From contig JAMPDC010000001.1 in assembly GCA_023665865.1 (NCBI GenBank), forward strand, positions 1,133,444-1,197,443: a DNA stretch of 64,000 nucleotides. Reading direction: 5' to 3'. The stretch's first letter is position 1; every line of letters starts with the position of its first letter. Below, piece after piece: positions 55,686-63,657 of this stretch. The translations under genes and the position numbers were made by a program. The notes under the pieces were generated by a model. That model was not told where the DNA came from, searched no databases, and was given only the letters and a program-made list of their open reading frames with translations. The DNA is from Staphylococcus sp. Its GTDB lineage: Bacteria; Bacteroidota; Bacteroidia; Bacteroidales; Muribaculaceae.

Positions 55686-56891
55686 TTACATATTGGGCCG
55701 GTCGCTTTCAACTGTGGGGAGGGAGAGGGTGAAACGTGTCAGAGGTGCGAGTGCTGTCAGGAGCAATGTGCCTCCGTTGCGGTTGGCTATGCGGCGGCTG
55801 AGGCTGAGGCCGGTTCCGGAGCCGGAGGGTTTGGTGGTGAAAAGCGGGGTGAAGATGCGCTCGGAGTCGGCGGGAGAGATCGGGGTGCCGTCGTTGGTGA
55901 TGTCGATGGGGAGAGTGTGGAGGGTGGAGAGTGGGGGTTGCGGGGGTGTGGGGCGGGTTGAGATGGTGATCTGTGTGGCGCCGGCTTCGAGTGCGTTTTT
56001 GAGGAGGTTGAGGAGTATCTGTGTGATCTGGCCGCTGTCGGCGAGGATGACAGGGTCGGGTGTGGGGATTGCGGTGGTGAGGGTGACGGAGTCTGCTCCG
56101 GGAAGTGCGTGGAAGAGACCGGAGACGTGGTTGAGGAGTGTTGAGAGGGAGAAGGGTGAGGGTTCAGGGCGTGGGACGCGGGTCACGCGGTTGTAGCGGG
56201 CTACGAAGTTGCGGAGTCCGCGCGAGGATTCGGCAATGGCTTCGAGGCTGTCGGTCATGTAGGGTTCTGAGCCGTCGTAGCGGGTGAGGAGGGAGTCGGA
56301 GATGGAGATGATGGGTGCGATGCCGTTCATGATCTCGTGGGAGAGTACGCGGCTCATTTCCATCCACGATTCGATGCTTGCGGAGTCGAGCTGGGCTGAG
56401 ATGTCGTCGAGAGTGACTATCATGAGGCGGCGGCCGTCGGCAGGGGTGAAGATGGAGCTGTTGACGGCGAGGTTGCGGATGCGGGTGGAGCGTGAGGCGA
56501 ACGGCGGGGCGAGGAAGGCGGCGAGTTCGGGCCAGGATTCGGAGAGGGAGGTGGTGAAGGTGAGGGCGGGCCGGTCAAGGAGGCGGAGGGCGGCGGGGTT
56601 GGAGAGGAGGATGTGGCCCTCGGTGTTGACGACGATGACGCCGGTGGCTGTGGCGCTGACGATGGCTCCGAAGTAGTTGTCGGTCTCGACGGCGCGACAT
56701 TTCATCTCCGAGAGGCGCGAGGCGATGCGGTTGAGGAGGATGTTGACCCGGGGGTCGGCCGTCTCGGGGAAGCGCAGCGAGGTGTCGCCGGCGTCGAAGG
56801 CTTGGAGGAGCATGTCGAGACGCCGGTGGATGCGGGTGTGGTGGCGGTGGATTGCGATGGCTCCCCACAGGAGGAGGGGGAGGATGACCAC
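55686..56891 (-). CDS. NtrB-like sensor histidine kinase with a doubtful start
   Basis: At least 401 residues. After one membrane helix come a HAMP-like helical linker, a PAS-like domain (about 70-160), the phosphoacceptor His in SRVLSHEIMNGIAP and an ATPase domain with N box ILLNLLKNALEAG, G1 ITNDGTPIS and G2 GSGTGLSLSRRI: catalysis looks intact. The GTG at 56889-56891 cuts the membrane helix short; the in-frame codons upstream (AINILLAIC) extend it to a normal length but run straight to the TGA of the response-regulator gene, with no ATG, GTG or TTG between. The real start is therefore unknown. Confidence 0.8.
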   Translation of the reverse strand: MVILPLLLWGAIAIHRHHTRIHRRLDMLLQAFDAGDTSLRFPETADPRVNILLNRIASRLSEMKCRAVETDNYFGAIVSATATGVIVVNTEGHILLSNPAALRLLDRPALTFTTSLSESWPELAAFLAPPFASRSTRIRNLAVNSSIFTPADGRRLMIVTLDDISAQLDSASIESWMEMSRVLSHEIMNGIAPIISISDSLLTRYDGSEPYMTDSLEAIAESSRGLRNFVARYNRVTRVPRPEPSPFSLSTLLNHVSGLFHALPGADSVTLTTAIPTPDPVILADSGQITQILLNLLKNALEAGATQITISTRPTPPQPPLSTLHTLPIDITNDGTPISPADSERIFTPLFTTKPSGSGTGLSLSRRIANRNGGTLLLTALAPLTRFTLSLPTVESDRPNM

Positions 56892-56930
56892 GCAGATGGC
56901 AAGGAGGATGTTGATGGCTGTGTGGGTATT

Positions 56931-57500
56931 TCAGGGTTTCGTGATGTCAAGACCGTAGCGCTTGATCTTATTGTAGAGGGTCTGGCGTGTGATGCCGAGG
57001 CTTGCAGCGGCTGAGGCGAGGATGCCGCCGTTGTCGGCGAGGGCGTCTTCGATCATGATGCGCTCCATCTCTTCGAAAGTCGTGAATCGGGATTTGGGAG
57101 TCGTGAATTGAGAGTCGGGAGTCGAGAGTTGGGAGTCGGTGGCGTGGATGAGGGTCTGGAGGAGGCGTGCGTTGTCCCAGGGTTTCATGACGAAGTCAGT
57201 GGCTCCGGCTTTTATGCCTTCGACGGCGAGCTCGACTTCGGCGTAGGCTGTGAAGAGGACTATTGGGGTGTCAGGGGAGAGCCGGCGTATCTCACTGAGC
57301 CAGAAGAGCCCTTCGTTGCCGTTGCGGACTCCGGCTGTGAAGTTCATATCGAGCAGGACGCAGTCGGGACGTTCCTCGCGTAGGAGGGCGGGAATGCGCG
57401 AGGGGGAGGTGGTGGTGATGACTCGGTCAAATTTCATTTCGGCCACGAGTCTCACGGCTGCAAGCACCGAGCGGTTGTCGTCGACGACGAGAAGGGTCAT
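56931..57500 (-). CDS. Response regulator: receiver plus Fis-type helix-turn-helix, no AAA+ domain
   Basis: A 189-residue protein. The receiver (1-119) has VVDDN, phospho-Asp in CVLLDMNF, Thr in LFTAY and Lys in MKPWDN; the wording GNEGLFWLSEIRRL and AVEGIKAGATDFVMKPWDNARLL is that of the Bacteroidota NtrC-like family, which normally has a sigma-54 AAA+ domain and about 440-460 residues. Here a linker made of three heptapeptides (DSQLSTP, DSQFTTP, KSRFTTF) leads directly to the Fis-type helix-turn-helix (SAAASLGITRQTLYNKIKRYGL). It must act without sigma-54 ATPase activity, like RegA/PrrA-type regulators (inference). Confidence 0.85.
   Translation of the reverse strand: MTLLVVDDNRSVLAAVRLVAEMKFDRVITTTSPSRIPALLREERPDCVLLDMNFTAGVRNGNEGLFWLSEIRRLSPDTPIVLFTAYAEVELAVEGIKAGATDFVMKPWDNARLLQTLIHATDSQLSTPDSQFTTPKSRFTTFEEMERIMIEDALADNGGILASAAASLGITRQTLYNKIKRYGLDITKP
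57075..57137 (-). repeat. Heptanucleotide array forming the response-regulator linker
   Basis: Nine consecutive 7-mers of the pattern G-R/T-G/A-A-N-T-Y (for example GAGAGTC, GGGAGTC, GAGAGTT, GTGAATT on the + strand) span exactly 63 bp. Since 3 x 7 nt equals seven codons, the array encodes three heptapeptides without shifting the frame. The same 7-mers form intergenic arrays at 57506-57551 and 63637-63657. Confidence 0.85.
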
Positions 57501-57505
57501 TTTTT

Positions 57506-57551
57506 AGTCGAGAGTCGAGAATTGAGAATTGAGAGTTGGGAGTTGGGAGTT
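57506..57551. repeat. Intergenic heptanucleotide array before the response-regulator gene
   Basis: Partial AGTC then GAGAGTC, GAGAATT, GAGAATT, GAGAGTT, GGGAGTT, GGGAGTT: six clean 7-mers in the 68-bp gap between the ABC ATPase gene and the response regulator. It belongs to the same family as the coding array 370 bp away. Confidence 0.8.
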
Positions 57552-57568
57552 GGGGTTGTTTGACAAAT

Positions 57569-58249
57569 TTACGCTTTTTTCTGGACTTCGCCAACAATGG
57601 AGCCGTCGAAGAGGTTGACGACCCGGCCGGCATAGGCGGCGTCGCGGTCTGAGTGGGTGACCATGACTATAGTGGTGCCCTGGCGGTTGAGCTCTGTGAG
57701 GAGTTCCATGATTTCCTGTCCGTTGCGCGAGTCGAGGTTGCCGGTTGGCTCGTCGGCGAGGATGAGAGTGGGATTGGCGACGAGGGCGCGGGCGATGGCT
57801 ACGCGTTGCTGCTGTCCGCCCGAGAGCTGCTGGGGGCGATGGCGCGCACGGTGGCTCATGTTGACACGGGCGAGCATCTCATCGACTCTTTTGCGGCGCT
57901 CTGCCCGGCTGAGACCGAGGTAGATGAGGGGCAGTTCGACGTTGTGGGCGACGTCGATCTCGTCGATGAGGTTGAAGCTCTGGAAGACGAAGCCGACGTG
58001 GCCTTTGCGCAGATGTCCGCGCTCTCGCTCGCTGAGCCGGGCGACGTCCTTGTCGCCGAATATGTAGGCGCCTGCGGTCGGGGTGTCGAGGAGGCCGAGG
58101 ATGTTGAGGAGTGTTGACTTGCCGCAACCGCTCGGGCCCATTATGGCTACGAATTCGCCGTCGGCGATCGAGAGGTTGATGTTGTTGAGGGCTACGGTCT
58201 CGATTTCGTCGGTGCGGAAGGTCTTTGAGATGGATTTGGTCTGTATCAT
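57569..58249 (-). CDS. ABC transporter ATP-binding protein (MacB/LolD type)
   Basis: A 226-residue ATPase. Walker A is GPSGCGKST (about 38-46), the Q loop [14 protein letters not shown], signature [15 protein letters not shown], Walker [13 protein letters not shown] and H-loop VMVTHSD. This is the LolD/MacB group that drives mechanotransmission exporters rather than channel-type import. It follows its permease by 9 bp and precedes the response regulator by 68 bp. Confidence 0.94.
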   Translation of the reverse strand: MIQTKSISKTFRTDEIETVALNNINLSIADGEFVAIMGPSGCGKSTLLNILGLLDTPTAGAYIFGDKDVARLSERERGHLRKGHVGFVFQSFNLIDEIDVAHNVELPLIYLGLSRAERRKRVDEMLARVNMSHRARHRPQQLSGGQQQRVAIARALVANPTLILADEPTGNLDSRNGQEIMELLTELNRQGTTIVMVTHSDRDAAYAGRVVNLFDGSIVGEVQKKA

Positions 58250-58258
58250 GGTGATGGT

Positions 58259-60571
58259 TTATTCGGATTTTAGACGGTTTACGGGGTTTTCGGTGGCTAC
58301 ACGGATAGTGATGGAGAGGACGCAGAGGATCACGAGGACGACGACTGAGAGAGCGGCGAGAGTGTAGCAAAGCCAGAGGTTGTCGACGGCGATGGAAAAG
58401 TTTGCAAGCCAGATGTGGCCGACGTATGCGGCACAGAGAGTGCCGATGATTACGGCCGGGATGACTATGCGCAGGATGTCGGCGATGAGGAGGCCGATGA
58501 TGTCGGCCGGTTCGGCACCGTTGACCTTGCGTATGGCTATCTCTTTGCTGCGGCGCTGCACTTCATCGCGGGTGAAGCCGATGAGTCCCATGAGGGAGAT
58601 GAAGATGAGGGTGATGGTGGCGATGAGGGCTGAGTTGCGGAACATGCGGACGTCTTTGTAGAGTTCGATGGTCGCTTGACCGACGTCGACGGGGCTGAAA
58701 TCGTAGGAAGGATAGGTGTCTTCGAGGAAGGTCAGAAGTTTTGCGTAGCTCTCCTTGAAGGGAGCTTTGAGCCGGAGTGTGGCTTGATACCCGAAACCTT
58801 CGGTCGGTGAGATGCATATCGGGGTGAGTTCGCTGGTGAATCCGCTCAGGATATAGTCGCCGAATATGCCGGTGACAGTTACGGAATTGTCGTTGCCTCC
58901 GCCGACGTGGATAGTCGATCCGACGGCGCTCGCACCGGGTTTGCCGATGCGCCTGGCAAATTCTTCGGATATCATCATCTCATGCGAGTCATTCGGTTCA
59001 CGTCCGGCGATGAGAGGTATTTTCATAAGCTTCAGGTAGCCTTTGTCAGTCCATTCGATGCGGGTGTTGAAGAGCACGGCACCTTTGGCGTCGAAAACCA
59101 TCTCGCCCGAGTAGCCCCAGAGAGGAAGAGATGATGATGCTGCCACTTCTTCGACATAGGGGAGGTTGGTAAGAGTTGCCTTGAAGGCGTCGCCACTCTC
59201 GGCACCGGGGATGGAAATATAGGCAAGGCGTTCGGTGGAGAATCCCATGTCGCGGTTGATGACTTCGCGGTATTGCATCGTCACGATAACGAGCAGAGAG
59301 GCGATGAAGGCTATGCCTGCGATCTGGATGAAGAGTAGGGAGCGCTTCCAGGCGCTGTTGCGCTCGGTGAAGCGGCGGAAAACCTGGGTGACGGGGATGA
59401 GCGAGAAGATGCGGCCGGGCAGGAGTCCGCCGACGAGGAAGAAGAAGGCGAGCAGAGTGAGGGGTATCCACAGGCGCCGCGGCTCCACGATGTCGGCGAT
59501 GGAGATGGAGAGGGTGTCGGTGATGAGTGGCTCGAAGATGAAAAGCAGGAGGATCATCACAGCGAGCGAACAGATGAGGATGATGGCTGTCTCGCTGAGA
59601 AACATTCCCATGACGGTCATCGTGCCGGCGCCTGAGCATTTGTGGACACCGATCGCCTTGGCGCGCCGGCTGAGGGAGGCGATGGTGATGAGGACATAGT
59701 TGAGAGTGGTCATCAGCAGGAGGGCTGAGCCGAGGATCCAGAGTATGAGGTTCATTCTCTTGACAGAGTCGAGCTCAAGGTAGGTATCGCTGATCGGGCG
59801 GGCTGAGATGATGGTCTTGGAGTCGTCGGTGTCGGGATTGTGGGTCTGATACATGCGGTTGATGAGTGAGTTTATCTCATCATCGCTGAGGTTGCAGTCA
59901 GGGCTGACGCGGAAGTAGATGGGCCAGTTGTCAGCACCGCCCCATTGACGCCGACGCTCGAAGTGGGGTGAGATTCTCTGGGAGACAAGGCCTTTGAAAT
60001 TGTCGACGGTGACATTGACGGGGAGATCGGCGAAGATACCGCGGACGGTCACTGTCGCTTCATGGTTTAAGGAGAGGGTTTTGCCTATGGGATCCTCGTC
60101 ACCGTAGAGCTTCCTGGCGGTCGATCTGTCGAGGTAGATGACGTCGGGAGCTGTGAAGTCGGCTATAGGATTGCCTTGGATGACTTCAATTCCCATCGTG
60201 GCAAAGAAAGTTGAATCGATTGCCAAAAGTGGGATATCAATACGTCTGTTACCCTCGAAAATCGGGGTGCCGTAGATACGGCCTATGGCAGTGGCAGCGG
60301 AGACGTCTTGGCCGAGCGCTTCTACTATGCCTTCTGCTATTTTTCCCGGACAACTTGTGAAAGGTCCGAGCGGCTCACCGTTGAAGTTATATTCCATCCA
60401 GATCTGATAGAGCCGGTCGCGGTCGGGGAAGCAGGTGTCGTAGCTGTAGTTGTAGTCAAGTCGACTGAACACGAGCGTGCTCACAAGCAGACCGACCGCC
60501 ACTGAGATGATTTTGATGGCGTTGGCGCTCTTCTGAGCGAGCATCGTGTGGATGATGTGGTAGAGTTTCAT
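58259..60571 (-). CDS. FtsX/MacB-type ABC transporter permease
   Basis: A 770-residue membrane protein with two MacB-like periplasmic domains and two FtsX modules: helix 1 near residues 20-38, then a periplasmic domain (about 40-280), three helices, a fourth near 420, a second periplasmic domain (about 450-655) and three C-terminal helices with RRSKEIAIRKVNGAEPADII, the coupling segment of the family. This 8-helix layout is the common Bacteroidota exporter permease. With its ATPase and the two-component genes it forms one operon; the substrate, perhaps an antimicrobial peptide or lipid, is not evident. Confidence 0.9.
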   Translation of the reverse strand: MKLYHIIHTMLAQKSANAIKIISVAVGLLVSTLVFSRLDYNYSYDTCFPDRDRLYQIWMEYNFNGEPLGPFTSCPGKIAEGIVEALGQDVSAATAIGRIYGTPIFEGNRRIDIPLLAIDSTFFATMGIEVIQGNPIADFTAPDVIYLDRSTARKLYGDEDPIGKTLSLNHEATVTVRGIFADLPVNVTVDNFKGLVSQRISPHFERRRQWGGADNWPIYFRVSPDCNLSDDEINSLINRMYQTHNPDTDDSKTIISARPISDTYLELDSVKRMNLILWILGSALLLMTTLNYVLITIASLSRRAKAIGVHKCSGAGTMTVMGMFLSETAIILICSLAVMILLLFIFEPLITDTLSISIADIVEPRRLWIPLTLLAFFFLVGGLLPGRIFSLIPVTQVFRRFTERNSAWKRSLLFIQIAGIAFIASLLVIVTMQYREVINRDMGFSTERLAYISIPGAESGDAFKATLTNLPYVEEVAASSSLPLWGYSGEMVFDAKGAVLFNTRIEWTDKGYLKLMKIPLIAGREPNDSHEMMISEEFARRIGKPGASAVGSTIHVGGGNDNSVTVTGIFGDYILSGFTSELTPICISPTEGFGYQATLRLKAPFKESYAKLLTFLEDTYPSYDFSPVDVGQATIELYKDVRMFRNSALIATITLIFISLMGLIGFTRDEVQRRSKEIAIRKVNGAEPADIIGLLIADILRIVIPAVIIGTLCAAYVGHIWLANFSIAVDNLWLCYTLAALSVVVLVILCVLSITIRVATENPVNRLKSE

Positions 60572-60595
60572 GTGTCGGATGATTGATTTCTACAG

Positions 60596-60631
60596 CAAAG
60601 TTAATATAAAAAATGAGCTACCGGGTGCGAT
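60596..60631 (-). promoter_or_regulatory. Promoter of the ABC/two-component operon with an ATCGCACC element
   Basis: On the minus strand TAACTTTG (60596-60603) is the -7 element; exactly 20 bp upstream ends ATCGCACC (60624-60631), the same eight bases at the same distance as in the terminase-pair and amidase promoters, and in place of the usual TTG. The element lies in the loop of the kdsA terminator. The leader to the ATG at 60571 is about 18 nt. Confidence 0.5.
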
Positions 60632-60644
60632 GTTCGGTAGCTCA
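60614..60644 (-). terminator. kdsA terminator overlapping the next promoter
   Basis: On the minus strand TGAGCTACCG pairs perfectly with CGGTAGCTCA around an 11-nt loop, followed by TTTTTT: a good intrinsic terminator for the kdsA transcript, placed directly over the promoter of the ABC operon. Confidence 0.85.
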
Positions 60645-60716
60645 GTGGATTAGCGTGTCGGGCAAAATGCAAAAGTGTAAATATTTTTTACATCTGTATC
60701 CGATGTCGAGACTGTG

Positions 60717-61529
60717 TCAGTCAAAGCAGTTGATGGCGCTGCGGATAGCGGTCAGGCGTTCGAGGAGAGCGGGGAGCCGGTCGAGGGGGAGCATGTTGGC
60801 ACCGTCGCTCTTCGCTTTGGAGGGATCAGGATGGGTCTCCATGAAGAGGCCGTCGGCACCGACCGCTACGCCTGCGCGAGCTATTGTTTCGATGAGGTCC
60901 GGTCGGCCGCCGGTTACACCCGCGGCCTGGTTGGGCTGCTGGAGGGAGTGGGTGACGTCGAGGATGACCGGGGCTCCGAAACGCTGCATCTCGGGAATGC
61001 CGCGGTAGTCTACGACGAGATCCTGGTAGCCGAAGGTGACACCGCGCTCGGTGAGGGCTACATTGTCATTGCCGGCGTCGCGGACTTTCTGGAGGGCGAA
61101 CTGCATGGCTTCGGGTGAGAGAAACTGGCCTTTTTTGATGTTGACGGCACGTCCGGTCTTGGCAGCGGCCACGAGGAGGTCGGTCTGGCGGCAGAGGAAG
61201 GCCGGAATCTGGAGGATGTCGACAAATTCAGCTGCCAACTGTGCCTCTGAGGCCGCGTGTATGTCGGTCACGACGGGTATGCCGAAGGTGTCGCGGACTT
61301 TCGAGAGGATGCGGAGGGCCTCGATGTCGCCGATGCCTGTGAATGAGTCGAGCCTCGAACGGTTTGCTTTTCGGTAGGAACCTTTGAAGACGTAGGGGAT
61401 GCCGAGACGTGAGGTGGTCTCAAGGATTTTCCCGGCTATTTCGAGTGCCATTTTCTCGCCTTCGATGACGCAGGGGCCTGCGAGAAGGAAAAATTGAGGC
61501 TGGGAGGCGTAGTCTTGAAATGAAAACAT
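60717..61529 (-). CDS. kdsA: 3-deoxy-8-phosphooctulonate synthase
   Basis: Makes KDO 8-phosphate from phosphoenolpyruvate and arabinose 5-phosphate for the lipid A inner core. 270 residues; LLAGPCVIE, FKGSYRKANRSRLDSFTG, VTDIHAA and FMETHPDPSKAKSDGANM are the KDO8P-synthase landmarks that set it apart from DAHP synthase. Length normal. It lies 29 bp after rsmE and ends at the hairpin 60614-60644. Confidence 0.95.
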   Translation of the reverse strand: MFSFQDYASQPQFFLLAGPCVIEGEKMALEIAGKILETTSRLGIPYVFKGSYRKANRSRLDSFTGIGDIEALRILSKVRDTFGIPVVTDIHAASEAQLAAEFVDILQIPAFLCRQTDLLVAAAKTGRAVNIKKGQFLSPEAMQFALQKVRDAGNDNVALTERGVTFGYQDLVVDYRGIPEMQRFGAPVILDVTHSLQQPNQAAGVTGGRPDLIETIARAGVAVGADGLFMETHPDPSKAKSDGANMLPLDRLPALLERLTAIRSAINCFD

Positions 61530-61558
61530 GTCTGTATGTTCTGTATAATATATATGTG

Positions 61559-62269
61559 TCAGGAGAGAGCTGAGTCGAGTATGTGGCAGGCCGAGAGGGC
61601 GTAGAGCGCGGCGGTTTCGGTGCGCAGACGGTTGTCGCCGAGGGTGACGGGCTTGAATCCTCTATCGAGAGTGGCTGTGATCTCCGCAGGTGAGAAATCT
61701 CCTTCCGGGCCGATCAGGATGAGAGTGTCGCGCGTGGGAACGTAGACTTTAGTGAAATCCACACGCGGGATCGCCGGGTCGCAGTAGGCCACCATGCGTT
61801 GGGCGTCGGCCATCATTTTGATCACCTCGCGCAGAGGTGTCATCGGGAGGATGGCGGGAAGGGTGGCTTTGAGCGACTGTTTCATTGCCGAGACAGCTAT
61901 CTTCTCGAGGCGGTCAATCTTGATCTCGCGGCGCTCGCTGCGTTCGCATAGGAGCGGGATGATGGTATTGACGCCTACCTCGGTCATCTTCTCGACGAGC
62001 CATTCCATACGGTCATTGTGTTTGGTAGGGGCTACGGCTACGGCGAGCTGCTGCGACCAGGGAAGCGGCATCTCGGCGGCAGAGATTATCTCGACGGCGG
62101 CATGCTTGGAGTGGGCAGCTGTGAGGCGGCAGGTGTAGGCGTGACCTTTGCCGTCGATGACCTGCAAGGTGTCGCCCTCGCGCATGCGCAACACTCTGAC
62201 GGCGTGGTTTGAGTCGCTTTCGGGAAGCTGGAGGGTCTCGGTGATGTCAGGGGCGAAGAACTGGATCAT
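61559..62269 (-). CDS. rsmE: 16S rRNA m3U1498 methyltransferase
   Basis: A 236-residue SPOUT methyltransferase from the ATG at 62269; the frame is open twelve codons further but MIQFFAPD is the usual start. N-terminal PUA-like part (HAVRVLRMREGD), then the trefoil-knot block LILIGPEGDFSPAEI and LGDNRLRTETAALYAL. It methylates U1498 of 16S rRNA. It starts 7 bp after the MFS gene ends. Confidence 0.94.
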   Translation of the reverse strand: MIQFFAPDITETLQLPESDSNHAVRVLRMREGDTLQVIDGKGHAYTCRLTAAHSKHAAVEIISAAEMPLPWSQQLAVAVAPTKHNDRMEWLVEKMTEVGVNTIIPLLCERSERREIKIDRLEKIAVSAMKQSLKATLPAILPMTPLREVIKMMADAQRMVAYCDPAIPRVDFTKVYVPTRDTLILIGPEGDFSPAEITATLDRGFKPVTLGDNRLRTETAALYALSACHILDSALS

Positions 62270-62276
62270 TGTATCG

Positions 62277-63617
62277 TCATTTTGTATCGACCATGCCGTC
62301 GGCACCTGAGAGGGTGTCGTCGATGGCCATTTTTTCGAGCACAGGGTTATCTTTGGGAAGAGAATTGTCGTCGCGGAATATGAACATGAAGAGTATGGCT
62401 ACCACGAGTGCGTAGGCTGCGAATATTATCCAAGCTGTGATCCAGCCGGCGTGTTGGGCCTCGGGTGTTGTCTGGGAGAAGACGAAGTGGTTGACCACGC
62501 CCTGTGCGCAGAGGGTACCGACGGTGGCGCCGATACCGTTGGTCATCATCATGAAGAGTCCCTGTGCGCTCGAACGGATGTCGGGGCTTGTCTCCTTGTC
62601 GACATATAGGCCGCCGGACACATTGAAGAAGTCAAAGGCGACACCGTAGACGATGCAGGATATGATGAGGAGCCATAGGCCGCTGCCGGTGTCACCAAGC
62701 CCGAAGAAGGCGAAGCGGAGCACCCATGCGAACATCGACATGAGCATCACTCCTTTGATGCCGAAGCGCTTGAGGCAGAAGGGGATGAGGAGGATGCAGA
62801 GGGTTTCGCTGATCTGAGAGAGAGAGATGAGGGCGTTGGCGTTGTGTGCGCCCCAGGTGTCGGCAAATTCGGTAATGTTCTCAAATGAGGTGATGAAGGT
62901 ATTGCCATAGGAGTTGGTAATCTGCAAGGAGACTCCGAGCAGCATGCTGAAAATGAAGAAGATGGCCATGCGGCGCTGCTTGAAGAGGCTGAAGGCTTTG
63001 AGGCCGAGGGTTTCGGCGATGGAGCTTTTCCGGTCTTTCTTCACGGGGCATGCAGGCATAGTCAGGGCATAGGTGGCAAGGACGAAGCTGAGGACGGCCG
63101 AGGTGAAGAGCTGGTAGGCATTTGTCTGGAACTGGGTGAAGTTGACAAAAAGCATGGAGCAGATGAAACCGACGGTTCCGAAGACACGGATGGGCGGGAA
63201 ATGCTTGATGGTATCGAGCCCGGCGCTGGTGAGGGCGTTGAAGGCCACTGAGTTGGATAGTCCTATCGTAGGCATGAAGAAGGCTACGGAGAGAGTGTAG
63301 AGCGAGAATAGCGGTCCGAATTCGACCTGCGATGTCGTCAGGCAGTAGACACCGGCGGCAGCCATGAAGCAGCCGGCCAGCACATGGCAGATGCTTAGCA
63401 TCTTCTGGGCTTGTATCCAGCGGTCGGCAAGGATGCCGATGATGGCCGGCATGAACAGGGAGACTATGCCCTGGACGGTGTAGAACCATCCGATCTGTGT
63501 GCCCAGACCGATACGGAAGAGATAGTTGCCGAGAGAGATAAGGTAGGCGCCCCAGACGCCGAACTCGAGGAAGTTCATCAGGGCGAGTTTTGCCTGCAAG
63601 GAGCGGGAGTTTGCCAT
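62277..63617 (-). CDS. MFS permease, nucleoside:H+ symporter type
   Basis: A 446-residue protein with twelve predicted membrane helices. The start LALMNFLEFGVWGAYLISLGNYL and the segment SLFMPAIIGILADRW match the NupG/XapB-like nucleoside symporter group common in Bacteroidales; FFNVSGGLYVDKET lies in the second half. Nucleoside uptake is the likely role, but specificity cannot be read directly. Ahead of it is a gap of 38 bp with a heptanucleotide array. Confidence 0.85.
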   Translation of the reverse strand: MANSRSLQAKLALMNFLEFGVWGAYLISLGNYLFRIGLGTQIGWFYTVQGIVSLFMPAIIGILADRWIQAQKMLSICHVLAGCFMAAAGVYCLTTSQVEFGPLFSLYTLSVAFFMPTIGLSNSVAFNALTSAGLDTIKHFPPIRVFGTVGFICSMLFVNFTQFQTNAYQLFTSAVLSFVLATYALTMPACPVKKDRKSSIAETLGLKAFSLFKQRRMAIFFIFSMLLGVSLQITNSYGNTFITSFENITEFADTWGAHNANALISLSQISETLCILLIPFCLKRFGIKGVMLMSMFAWVLRFAFFGLGDTGSGLWLLIISCIVYGVAFDFFNVSGGLYVDKETSPDIRSSAQGLFMMMTNGIGATVGTLCAQGVVNHFVFSQTTPEAQHAGWITAWIIFAAYALVVAILFMFIFRDDNSLPKDNPVLEKMAIDDTLSGADGMVDTK

Positions 63618-63636
63618 GGAGGTTAAATTTAAAATG

Positions 63637-63657
63637 GAGAATTGGGAATTGAGAATT
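63637..63657. repeat. Short heptanucleotide array
   Basis: GAGAATT, GGGAATT, GAGAATT in tandem in the 38-bp gap between the bifunctional-nuclease and MFS genes; its last two bases are part of the nuclease stop codon. Same 7-mer family as the arrays near 57100 and 57530. Confidence 0.7.

Noticed and set aside
60633-60665. Sequence CGGTAGCTCAGTGGATTAGC resembling the D-arm of a tRNA
   Set aside because: No matching acceptor stem, anticodon arm or T-loop follows; the GGTAGCTC part is explained as one arm of the kdsA terminator. Probably coincidence or at most a fragment.
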